Source: CAYMLQ01 sp964390795
GTDB taxonomy: Bacteria; Verrucomicrobiota; Kiritimatiellia; RFP12; UBA1067
Direction: 5' to 3'
Assembly: GCA_964390795.1 (NCBI GenBank)
Contig: CAYMLQ010000047.1
Location: 1 to 24,596 of the forward strand
DNA: 24,596 nucleotides
The notes beneath the pieces are model-generated. The model was not told where the DNA came from and did no database searches. It was given only the letters and a program-made list of their open reading frames with translations. Numbering within the stretch: position 1 is the stretch's first letter; each line of letters begins with the position of its first letter. A program made the translations under genes and the position numbers. Below are positions 15,765-22,912 of this stretch, one piece after another.

Positions 15765-16541
15765 TCAAAACACGTGTCTGGCGCTCACCGTCGTCTGGCT
15801 CAGCACCTCGATCCGCACGTCCTCGCGGCCGGCCCCACGCAGCGCCTGCCGCATGGTGTTCAGCGCCAGTGCGGGCGTATTGCACTCCTCGCTCAGGTGC
15901 GCCAGCAGCACCGTGTGCAGCCGCTCAGAAAGCGAGGCGCTCAACAGCGCTGCCGCGTCGTCGTTCGAAAGATGGCCGCTGCGCCCGGCGATGCGGGTCT
16001 TGAGCGGCCACGGACGCTCCGACTGCATCAGCATGTCGTAGTCGTGGTTACACTCCAGAACCGCGGCGTGACACTGCGCCAGCTTCGCACAAATCAGCGG
16101 GGTGGCCTGACCCAGATCCGTCACCACACAGAGGCGCGACGCGCCGTCGTCGAACACGAAGCCGACCGGGTCGGCGGCGTCGTGCGGCACCGTGAAGGCC
16201 TCGACATGCAAGCCGCCGATCTCGAACGAAGACGAGGTTTCGAAGATCTCAAACTCGCACGACAGCTTGGGGCAGCCGAGTTCGATGCCAGCCGCCGTGC
16301 CCTCGTTCGCAAAGAGCCGCACAGGATACTTTCGGCTGAACACCTCGATGCCCCTGAAGTGGTCGACATGGTCATGCGTAAAGAGCACGGCGTGCAGCGA
16401 CTCGGGCGCGATGCCGGCCGCGTTCATGCGCGCGACCAGTTCGCGTGCCGACAGGCCCGCATCGACCAGCAGCGCGGTGCCGCCGCCTGACACATAAGTG
16501 CAGTTGCCTTTGCTCCCGCTCGCTAAAACGCAGACTTCCAT
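15765..16541 (-). CDS. Metallo-beta-lactamase-fold hydrolase, YycJ/WalJ-like
   Basis: The product is 258 residues and cytoplasmic, with no signal peptide. The start MEVCVLASGSKGN is typical of the YycJ group. The metal-binding signature is FTHDHVDH (His56, His58, Asp60, His61), and later ligands are likely in TVPHDAADPVG, VVTDLG and LAHLSEECN. YycJ proteins are proposed exonucleases linked to cell-wall signalling and DNA repair; that role is family knowledge, not visible here. The ATG at 16541 has AGGAG five bases upstream, and this site overlaps the TAG stop of the M42 gene, leaving eight bases between the genes; translational coupling is likely. It is the last gene of a three-gene operon and ends right at the MITE-like element. 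Confidence 0.88.
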   Translation of the reverse strand: MEVCVLASGSKGNCTYVSGGGTALLVDAGLSARELVARMNAAGIAPESLHAVLFTHDHVDHFRGIEVFSRKYPVRLFANEGTAAGIELGCPKLSCEFEIFETSSSFEIGGLHVEAFTVPHDAADPVGFVFDDGASRLCVVTDLGQATPLICAKLAQCHAAVLECNHDYDMLMQSERPWPLKTRIAGRSGHLSNDDAAALLSASLSERLHTVLLAHLSEECNTPALALNTMRQALRGAGREDVRIEVLSQTTVSARHVF

Positions 16542-16549
16542 TCCCGCTC

Positions 16550-17542
16550 CTAAAAACCTTCCGCCAACACCTGAATCGCCGCCTGCCACGCCTCGACGTC
16601 GCGCGCGTCGGCCGTTTCGACCGGCCCGTGATTGCCGCGCGTGGGAACCAGCAGCGGCAGCACCGGACAGGTCAGGCCCAGTTGCGGAAAGGCGCGGGCA
16701 TCCGTTCCGCTGAAATTATACACCTCGGTCTGAAGCGGCACCCCGGCGGCTGCCATCAGCTCCGTCACGCGGTCCCGCACCTCAGGGCTGAGCAGCACCG
16801 AGGTGTCGCTGAGGGTCAGCACCGGGCCTCCGCCGAGCCTGACTTGCTGCGCCTCTGACTCGTAGGTGGTATCCAACACGATCACGATGTCGGGCCGCAC
16901 CTGCGCAGCCAGCACGCGCGCGCCGAAGCCGCACAGCTCTTCCGACGCGGTGGCACCCAACACGATCTCGTAGCGTGTCCGCCAGGCGCGGACCGCCTCG
17001 GCCAGTTGCAGCAGCATCCGGCAGCCGAGCCGGTTGTCGAGAAACGAACCTTGCAACAGCGTTCCCGTGCATGCCGAAGCCGGCGAAAAGCAGACGCGGT
17101 CGCCGTGGCGCGTCTCGGCCCGCGCGGCGGCGTCACCGCCCAGCTCGAACACGATGTCGCGCTCGCCCTCCTCGTTCACGGCGCCCGCGCACAACAGGCC
17201 TTCGAAGCGTCCGCGCCGGGTCTTCAGGACCGCAGGCGCCGAAGAACCGGCGAAGTCAGGCGAGCCCAGCTCGGTGACGCCGAGACGCACGGTTCCGGAT
17301 GTCCGCCCGGCCGGCAGCGTCAGCCGGTCCACGGCATACCCCGGCGAGTCCATGTGCGCGCAGATCAGCAGGGTTGGACGACCGGCGGGGCCGCCTTCGT
17401 CGCGGGCTGTAACCGCATAGTCGCCGTGACGCTGGACGATCCAGCCCGAAGCGCGCCAGCCGGCTGAAAGCGCCTCGCGCACCTCGCCCTCGTCGCCGGG
17501 GGTGCTGTGGCAGGCGATCAGCTTTTGAAGAATGGCATCCAT
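16550..17542 (-). CDS. M42 family metallopeptidase (glutamyl aminopeptidase/endoglucanase M type)
   Basis: The product is 330 residues, cytoplasmic. The co-catalytic zinc ligands and catalytic acid of the M42/M20 clan are all present: His63 and Asp65 in ICAHMDSPGY, the bridging Asp in SFLDNRLG, the Glu pair in TASEELCGFGA, Asp in IVLDTTYES, and the final His in NHGPVE. It begins with LQKLIACHSTPGDEGEVREAL, the usual head of the family. Length is near the normal 340-360 residues. Members trim N-terminal residues from peptides in large self-compartmentalised complexes; the frequent label cellulase M is historical and does not imply glycan cleavage. It starts four bases after the upstream gene's stop codon with GAGGGG as ribosome binding site. 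Confidence 0.9.
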   Translation of the reverse strand: MDAILQKLIACHSTPGDEGEVREALSAGWRASGWIVQRHGDYAVTARDEGGPAGRPTLLICAHMDSPGYAVDRLTLPAGRTSGTVRLGVTELGSPDFAGSSAPAVLKTRRGRFEGLLCAGAVNEEGERDIVFELGGDAAARAETRHGDRVCFSPASACTGTLLQGSFLDNRLGCRMLLQLAEAVRAWRTRYEIVLGATASEELCGFGARVLAAQVRPDIVIVLDTTYESEAQQVRLGGGPVLTLSDTSVLLSPEVRDRVTELMAAAGVPLQTEVYNFSGTDARAFPQLGLTCPVLPLLVPTRGNHGPVETADARDVEAWQAAIQVLAEGF

Positions 17543-17546
17543 CCCC

Positions 17547-17993
17547 TCAGTCCGGAACGTTAGACAGGTTCTTGTCCATGACCATCCGGTAGTATTTGAG
17601 GAAGCAGCCGATGACCTCGTCTTTGGAGATCTCCGAGATGGGATAGGTCTGGGGGTCGTCCCGGAACATGCACTCGTACTTCACGAAGCGCTGCCCGCGG
17701 TTCAGCCGGACCTCTGCGCGCGGCAGGATGCCGCTCTGGACGAAATGCTTCATCACGCGGAACGTGACCTCCTCGACGTCGCCCAAGCGCACGCTCATCG
17801 TCGCCGAGGCCGGCGCGCGCCGCACCTGCACGTCGCGCCCGTGCTTACCGATCAGTTCCTCGGCGATCTCGTTCAGCGCAGGTATGGCCGTCGCGTCGAG
17901 GAACGCCTCGAACACCGCGTTCTCCTGCTCCGCACGGGTCACACGGGCCTTGCCGCCCAAAATCCCACTCAACTCGTTCCGCCAGTCAGCCAT
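17547..17993 (-). CDS. Conserved-looking cytoplasmic protein of unknown function
   Basis: I do not recognise the family. From the ATG at 17993 (MADWRNELSGILGGKARV) the product is 148 residues with no signal peptide or membrane span. It opens with a probable helical segment rich in Glu and Ala (AEQENAVFEAFLDATAIPALNEIAEELIGKHG), followed by alternating charged strands (RVMKHFVQSGILPRAEVRLNRGQRFVKYECMF). The end has several helices with YPISEISKDEVIGCFLKYYRMVM. It heads the M42 and MBL-fold operon with a 4-base gap, so its product is probably made with theirs. A GGGGG tract lies five bases before the ATG. Reading upstream to 18047 is possible but would run through the predicted -10 box. Confidence 0.75.
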   Translation of the reverse strand: MADWRNELSGILGGKARVTRAEQENAVFEAFLDATAIPALNEIAEELIGKHGRDVQVRRAPASATMSVRLGDVEEVTFRVMKHFVQSGILPRAEVRLNRGQRFVKYECMFRDDPQTYPISEISKDEVIGCFLKYYRMVMDKNLSNVPD

Positions 17994-18022
17994 GTTTACC
18001 CCCGTAGTCGTTAATCGCGCAT

Positions 18023-18051
18023 ACTTTAGCATACCCTCCGGCAGCACGCAA
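18023..18051 (-). promoter_or_regulatory. Candidate extended -10 promoter for the unknown-M42-MBL operon
   Basis: On the minus strand TTGCGT (18051-18046) is followed after 17 bases by TAAAGT (18028-18023), which is preceded by TGC to give an extended -10. The predicted leader is about 23 bases. The heptamer array begins 19 bases beyond the -35 box. Confidence 0.45.
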
Positions 18052-18070
18052 CCCGGCAGGGCGCGGATTC

Positions 18071-18112
18071 AACTCCTAACTCCTAACTGCTAACTGTTAA
18101 CTCCTAACTCCT
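18071..18112. repeat. Six tandem heptamers (AACTCCT type) between divergent promoters
   Basis: The units are AACTCCT twice, AACTGCT, AACTGTT, then AACTCCT twice, with no spacing. The array lies between the -35 boxes of two divergent promoters (18046-18051 and 18117-18122). On the minus strand the unit reads AGGAGTT. A related four-unit array is at 22878-22905. Confidence 0.85.
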
Positions 18113-18116
18113 CTCT

Positions 18117-18145
18117 TTGGTCTACGCCGCCGTTTGTGCTATACT
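18117..18145 (+). promoter_or_regulatory. Candidate promoter for the transporter-acyltransferase operon
   Basis: TATACT (18140-18145) is preceded by TGC, giving an extended -10. TTGGTC (18117-18122) stands 17 bases upstream and is a weak -35. Transcription should start near 18151-18153, only about 4-6 bases before the ATG at 18157, and no ribosome binding site precedes that ATG. The message may therefore be nearly leaderless. Confidence 0.45.
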
Positions 18146-18156
18146 GCGAACTTATT

Positions 18157-19515
18157 ATGAGAGATAAACGGCCAGACCTGAATCCGGAGATCGCTCGTGC
18201 GCGGAAACACTTCCTCGCCATGGCGGGCTCCTATTTCCTCGGCGTGTTCAACGATAATTTTTTCAAGCAGGTGATCATGCTGATCGCCGTGGCCTCTTCC
18301 CGCCGCGAACTGCAAGCGCTCGTGCCGGTCATTTTCACCGTGCCGTACCTGCTGGTCACCGCGCAGGCCGGCTGGCTGGCCGACCGCTTCCCCAGGCGGC
18401 AGGTGATCATCGCTTGCAAGCTGCTCGAAGTTCTCGCGATGGTGGCCGGAGCCGCCGGTCTGCTGCTGCTGCATGGCGGAAGCCCTCTGCTATCCCCGCC
18501 CTGGCTGCTGGTGTTGCTGATGACCGGCCTGATGGGGATGCAGTCTTCGCTCTTTAGCCCGTCTCTCAACGGAAGCATCCCGGATCTGTATCCCGCCGCC
18601 TACGTCATGCGGGTCAACGGCCTCCTCAAAATGGCTGTGGTCATCGCCATCCTGACCGGCATCGCGTGCGCCGGGGTGACGCTCGATCTGAAGGCCGACG
18701 GACTGCCTGGCTGGCTGACGCGGGCCGCGGCGGACCGCCCGGGACAAGCGGTGGCGGCCTGGATCGTGCTCGCCACTTCCGCGCTCGGCTTTCTGCTGAG
18801 TTTCGGCGTCCCCTACCGTCCGCCCGCCAACGCCGCAGCGCCCTTCCCTTGGGCCGGGCCGTTGCGGACGCTCGCCGACCTGGTTGCCATGCGGGGCGAC
18901 GGGCTCCTGACGCTCTGCGTGTGGGCCAACACCTTCTTCTGGTTTCTCGGCGCCGTGCTGGTGCTGTTCACCAACGACCTGGGCATCACCGAATTTAAGC
19001 TAAGCGCCACGCTGACCAGCGTCCTGGTCGTGGTCCAGATGGCGGGCGTGGGGATCGGAGCGATCCTGTGCGCGAGCCTGACGGCCAAACGCCCGTGGCA
19101 GCGCGTCCTAAGCCCCTCCATGGCGGGTATGGCGGCCGCCCTGGCGGGCGTCTGGCTGCTGCCGTCCGTGTGGTCTCTCGTGAACCTGCCCGACGCCTGG
19201 AGGGCGGTCTCCCTCCTGTTATTGTTCGCTCTGACCGGCGTGTGCGGCGGCATTTACCTGATCCCGCTCGAAACCCAGATCCAGCTCCTGCCAGCGGCGG
19301 AGCAGCGCGGCCGGATGATCGCAGCCGCCAATTTCGCGGCCATGGTCGGCGTCACCCTCTCGGGGCCCGCCTATGGCCTGTTCATGAAATCCGGGCTCCA
19401 GCCGAGGCACGGGTTCGGCCTGATGGCGGTGCTGGCGCTCGGCCAGGCGGTGCTTCTCCGGCGCGTGCTGGCCCGGATGGAGCGAAAGGGGGCGCGTGAT
19501 GCCGAGCACGCCTGA
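18157..19515 (+). CDS. MFS transporter, LplT-like (probable lysophospholipid flippase)
   Basis: The product is 452 residues from the ATG at 18157, with about twelve hydrophobic spans. The first span contains GSYFLGVFNDNFFKQVIML, close to the LplT signature in which an NDN-F-K motif follows helix 1; the loop AGWLADRFPRRQVI is the usual MFS signature between helices 2 and 3. LplT moves lysophospholipids such as lyso-PE into the inner leaflet for reacylation by Aas. The next gene overlaps its end by 17 bases and encodes an Aas-like enzyme, which supports this role. A GTG at 18136 is in frame but would lie within the predicted promoter. Other MFS substrates cannot be excluded on sequence alone. 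Confidence 0.85.
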   Translation: MRDKRPDLNPEIARARKHFLAMAGSYFLGVFNDNFFKQVIMLIAVASSRRELQALVPVIFTVPYLLVTAQAGWLADRFPRRQVIIACKLLEVLAMVAGAAGLLLLHGGSPLLSPPWLLVLLMTGLMGMQSSLFSPSLNGSIPDLYPAAYVMRVNGLLKMAVVIAILTGIACAGVTLDLKADGLPGWLTRAAADRPGQAVAAWIVLATSALGFLLSFGVPYRPPANAAAPFPWAGPLRTLADLVAMRGDGLLTLCVWANTFFWFLGAVLVLFTNDLGITEFKLSATLTSVLVVVQMAGVGIGAILCASLTAKRPWQRVLSPSMAGMAAALAGVWLLPSVWSLVNLPDAWRAVSLLLLFALTGVCGGIYLIPLETQIQLLPAAEQRGRMIAAANFAAMVGVTLSGPAYGLFMKSGLQPRHGFGLMAVLALGQAVLLRRVLARMERKGARDAEHA

Positions 19516-22177
19516 AGCCTCTCACGTGACCCGCGGCTGCGACCGGTTGAACTGCGGGCTGATCGGCCTGGCCCGCGGCCTGCTGCGTCTGCGATACCGC
19601 GTCGACGTCTGCGGGGCTGACGCCGTGAGGCCCGCAGACGCCACCGGCATCCTGCTGCTGCCCAACCATGACGCCCTCATCGACCCCGTCCTGATGGTCT
19701 CCACGCTGTACGGCCAGTTCCGGCCTAGGACGCTCGCGGACGAGCACCAGATCGACCGCCCCGTCATCGCCTGGCTGTGCCGTCGCTTCGGCGTGATCTC
19801 GCTGCCGAACCTCGAGCGGCGGGGCGTGGGCGCGGCGGACGGGATGCGGGTGGCCCTAGACCGCGTCATCGCCGCGCTGCGGCAGGGCGAGAACGTGCTC
19901 CTGTATCCCGCGGGCGGAATCAAGCGCACAGGACAGGAGCAGATCGGCGCAAAAAGCGCGGTGGCCAACATCCTGCAGGCCCTGCCCGAGGTGCGCCTCG
20001 TGCTGGTGCGGCAGAACGGCCTCTGGGGAAGCTCGTTCAGTTGGGCCAGAGGCACCGAGCCGCGGCTGGCGCGCGCCCTGCTGAACGGGCTGAAGACCAT
20101 TCTCCTGAGCGGCGTGTGGTTCGTGCCCAAGCGCCGCGTGCGCTATGACGTGGTCGAACCGGACGACTTCCCCCGCAGGGCCGGGCGGCTGGAGATGAAC
20201 GCCTGGCTGGAGGCGTTCTACAACCGCGACCTCTGGCCCAACACGCACGTGCCCTACAGCTTCTGGGACCGGCAAGGCGAACGGGTCTTGCCCGAACCGG
20301 CCTGCGCCGTGGCGACGGGCGACAGCTCGGCGGTGCCGCAGGGAATCCGAAGCCAGGTCTTGGAGAAGCTCGCCGCGATCACCGGGAAGACCGAGATCCG
20401 GGACTCCGACCGCCTCTCGTACGAACTGGGCGTCGACAGCCTCTCGGCGGTCGAGCTGGTGCTCTGGCTGGAGCACGAGTTCGGCTTTCAGGTCGGCACG
20501 CCGGGCGCGCTGCAGACCGTGTCAGACGTGCTGCTGTGCGCCGCAGGACAGGGCGTCGCGCTGCTGGAGCGCGACGTGACGCCGCCGGGCAAGGGCTGGA
20601 GGAAGGCGGCGAAGAACGGCCGGGCCGCCCTCGACATCCCGCCTGGCGCGACGATCGCCGAGGTGTTTCTGCGGCAGGCCGCACGCGAGCCGGGCCGGGT
20701 GGCGGCGGCCGACCAGTTGGGCGGCGAGCGGACGTATCGCGACATTGTCACGGCCCTGCACCTGCTGCTTCCGGTCGTCCGCGCCATCGAGGGCGACTAC
20801 GTAGGCCTCATGCTGCCTGCCTCGGCCGGCTCGGCGGTGCTCTACCTGGCCGTGCTCTTCAGCGGCAAGGTGCCGGTCATGATCAACTGGACCACCGGCA
20901 CGCGGACGATCAACCACGCGCTCCAGTCGCTCGACGTGCGCGGGGTCATCACCTCGCAGGCGCTGCTGGACAAGCTCCAAACCTTGGGCATCGACTGCGG
21001 GAAGCTGGCGACCCGCTTCGTCCTGACCGAAACCTTGGCGAAGCGCTTCACGGCGCGCGACAAGTTCAGGGCCTTGGCCCGCAGCTGGCTATCCTGGGGT
21101 GAGTTGCGTCGGGCGCAGATCCACCGCACTGCGGTCGTGCTTTTCACCAGCGGCACGGAGAACCTGCCCAAGGCGGTGCCGCTGACCCACGCCAACATCC
21201 TCACAAACATCCGCGACACCCTGGGTTTCATCCGCCTGACGCAGGGTGACGCCCTCCTGGGCTTCCTCCCCCCCTTCCACTCGTTCGGACTGACCGTGTC
21301 GATCGTGTTCCCGCTGTGCGCCGGGCTGCGGAGCGTGTACCACGCCAATCCGGCCGAGGCCGCGAACATCGCCCGCCTGTGCGCGGCCTATCGTCCGACC
21401 ATGGTGCTGGGCACGCCGACCTTTTTGAGCGGGATCGTGCGGGCCGCCAAGCCGGGCCAGCTAGACTCCCTGCGGTTGGCCGTGACCGGTGCCGAGCAGT
21501 GCCCCGTAGCCGTGTACGAGGCGTTGCTCAGGATCTGCCCCGGACTCACGGTTCTGGAGGGCTACGGTATCACCGAGTGCTCGCCCATCGTCTCCGCCAA
21601 TGAGCAGGCGCACCCGGTTCCCTACACCATCGGCCGCGTGCTGCCCTCACTCGAGTACGCGCTGGTGAATCCGGAAAAGGGGACGCCCTGCGGGCCTGGG
21701 GAGACCGGCATGCTGCTGGTCCGGGGCCCGAGCGTCTTCGAGGGCTACTTGAATTATTCGGGCGCCTCGCCGTTCGTGGAGCACGCCGGCAAGTCGTGGT
21801 ACAAAACAGGGGACCTGGTCTGCGAAGACGCGAACCGCATCCTGACCTTCAAGGGGCGCCTGAAACGCTTTATCAAGCTGGGCGGCGAGATGATTTCCCT
21901 GCCTGCGATCGAAGCGGCGCTGCTCCCGCACTTCGCCTCAGACGACGATGAGGGGCCGCCGCTAGCCGTGGAGGCCACGCCCCGCGAGGACGCGCCCGAG
22001 ATCGTGCTCTTCGCGGTGCGTCCGACCGACCGCAACGCGGTCAACGAATGGCTCAAGCAGGCCGGCTTCCCTCCGCTCAGCTACGTGCGCCGGGTGCTCC
22101 ACGTTCAGACCATCCCCGTGCTCGGCACCGGCAAGACCGATTACCGAGCGCTCAAAGCCCTGCTGGCGGAGGCGTGA
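19499..22177 (+). CDS. aas: Trifunctional acyltransferase-ACP-acyl synthetase (Aas-like)
   Basis: The product is 892 residues. Residues about 25-250 are a PlsC-type acyltransferase with the HX4D motif NHDALID (His57, Asp62). Motif III reads YPAGGIKRTG, so the usual Glu of PEGTR is Ala. Residues about 285-345 form an acyl carrier protein domain with Ser314 in LGVDSLSAVEL as phosphopantetheine site. Residues about 365-892 are an AMP-binding adenylation domain: TSGTENLPKAV (from Thr550), GYGITECSP, YKTGD, FKGRLKRFIKLGGE and the C-terminal GTGKTDY with Lys879. E. coli Aas has the first and last domains and binds ACP as a separate partner; here ACP is built in. The likely job is to activate fatty acids, load them on the internal ACP and reacylate lysophospholipid brought in by the transporter. 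AAAGGGGG precedes the ATG; the start overlaps the transporter gene by 17 bases, implying coupling. Confidence 0.88.
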   Translation: MPSTPEASHVTRGCDRLNCGLIGLARGLLRLRYRVDVCGADAVRPADATGILLLPNHDALIDPVLMVSTLYGQFRPRTLADEHQIDRPVIAWLCRRFGVISLPNLERRGVGAADGMRVALDRVIAALRQGENVLLYPAGGIKRTGQEQIGAKSAVANILQALPEVRLVLVRQNGLWGSSFSWARGTEPRLARALLNGLKTILLSGVWFVPKRRVRYDVVEPDDFPRRAGRLEMNAWLEAFYNRDLWPNTHVPYSFWDRQGERVLPEPACAVATGDSSAVPQGIRSQVLEKLAAITGKTEIRDSDRLSYELGVDSLSAVELVLWLEHEFGFQVGTPGALQTVSDVLLCAAGQGVALLERDVTPPGKGWRKAAKNGRAALDIPPGATIAEVFLRQAAREPGRVAAADQLGGERTYRDIVTALHLLLPVVRAIEGDYVGLMLPASAGSAVLYLAVLFSGKVPVMINWTTGTRTINHALQSLDVRGVITSQALLDKLQTLGIDCGKLATRFVLTETLAKRFTARDKFRALARSWLSWGELRRAQIHRTAVVLFTSGTENLPKAVPLTHANILTNIRDTLGFIRLTQGDALLGFLPPFHSFGLTVSIVFPLCAGLRSVYHANPAEAANIARLCAAYRPTMVLGTPTFLSGIVRAAKPGQLDSLRLAVTGAEQCPVAVYEALLRICPGLTVLEGYGITECSPIVSANEQAHPVPYTIGRVLPSLEYALVNPEKGTPCGPGETGMLLVRGPSVFEGYLNYSGASPFVEHAGKSWYKTGDLVCEDANRILTFKGRLKRFIKLGGEMISLPAIEAALLPHFASDDDEGPPLAVEATPREDAPEIVLFAVRPTDRNAVNEWLKQAGFPPLSYVRRVLHVQTIPVLGTGKTDYRALKALLAEA

Positions 22178-22201
22178 CGGCAAGATGGCAGCAATTCGTT
22201 C

Positions 22202-22867
22202 TCAGCGTGCGGCCAAAGCCAACGCCTGCCGCAGGGCGGGCATCAGCGTCAGCGCCACCTGCTCGTTGCCCGCGCGGTTGGGGTGGTCGGTCTCGTCCCA
22301 GTACGGCGGCAGCCGGTTCGGCTTGATGTCGATCTGCATGTTGGGCACATACAGGCAGCCGAGGGCCTCGCATACCGCGCGCTCCATGCGCGCGATCTCC
22401 CACGCCAGTTCAAAGCGCGAGAACTCGAACTCGACGCAGGTCTCCGCCCAGAACTTCCGGTCGCCGAAGCAGCTCGCCACGACCACCTTGCAGTTACGGG
22501 ACTGCGCCTCGCGCACCATCGCCTCCAGGTCGTCGCGCATCTCCTCGACCGGCCTCGCGCGACGCCAGAAATCGTTCGCGCCCAGCGCGAGCAGCATCAC
22601 GTCGGGCTTGTGCTTCAGCGCGTCTTTCGCATACCGCAGCCGACCGTTCTCGAGCGTGTCGCCGCCGAGTCCCGCATCGACCACTCTGACGTGCGGCATG
22701 AACTTCGCAAGCCAGTGGCTGTAGTGGCCGTCAGCCCCACCGCACGACGTCAGGCTGTCGCCGAAGCAAACCAAGACCGGCCGCCGATCCTGTACTCCCC
22801 ACCAGACAGCGGCGGCCGCCAAGCAGACACCCGCAGCCATCCAAGCACCCATCACAGATCGTTTCAT
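22202..22867 (-). CDS. SGNH/GDSL-family hydrolase, membrane-anchored or secreted
   Basis: The product is 221 residues from the ATG at 22867. An N-terminal hydrophobic helix (about residues 6-25) serves as signal or anchor; the cysteine in it lacks a proper lipobox. SGNH marks follow in order: block I VCFGDSLTSCGG with catalytic Ser38, block II Gly in AGLGGDT, block III LGANDFW with the oxyanion Asn, and block V DETDHPN with catalytic Asp and His. Members are esterases, often deacetylating carbohydrates or phospholipids; substrate is unknown. It lies downstream of cysK with 45 bases between them, which contain a heptamer array supplying AGGAG 12 bases from the ATG. It converges with the Aas-like gene, with only 24 bases between the stops. 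A TTG at 22876 is an alternative start. Confidence 0.85.
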   Translation of the reverse strand: MKRSVMGAWMAAGVCLAAAAVWWGVQDRRPVLVCFGDSLTSCGGADGHYSHWLAKFMPHVRVVDAGLGGDTLENGRLRYAKDALKHKPDVMLLALGANDFWRRARPVEEMRDDLEAMVREAQSRNCKVVVASCFGDRKFWAETCVEFEFSRFELAWEIARMERAVCEALGCLYVPNMQIDIKPNRLPPYWDETDHPNRAGNEQVALTLMPALRQALALAAR

Positions 22868-22877
22868 CAGTCTCAAT

Positions 22878-22905
22878 AACTCCTAAATCCTAACTCCTAA
22901 ATTCT
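22878..22905. repeat. Four tandem heptamers upstream of the SGNH gene
   Basis: The units are AACTCCT, AAATCCT, AACTCCT and AAATTCT in direct succession. They share phase and core with the six-unit array at 18071-18112. They occupy most of the 45 bases between cysK and the SGNH hydrolase and on the minus strand contain AGGAG motifs that could serve as ribosome binding site. Confidence 0.8.
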
Positions 22906-22912
22906 CCTTCTG

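Noticed and set aside
18071..18112. The heptamer array as a CRISPR array
   Set aside because: Units are seven bases with no spacers and there are no cas genes.
22202..22867. SGNH hydrolase as a lipoprotein
   Set aside because: The N-terminal cysteine is preceded by AGV, which does not fit a lipobox.
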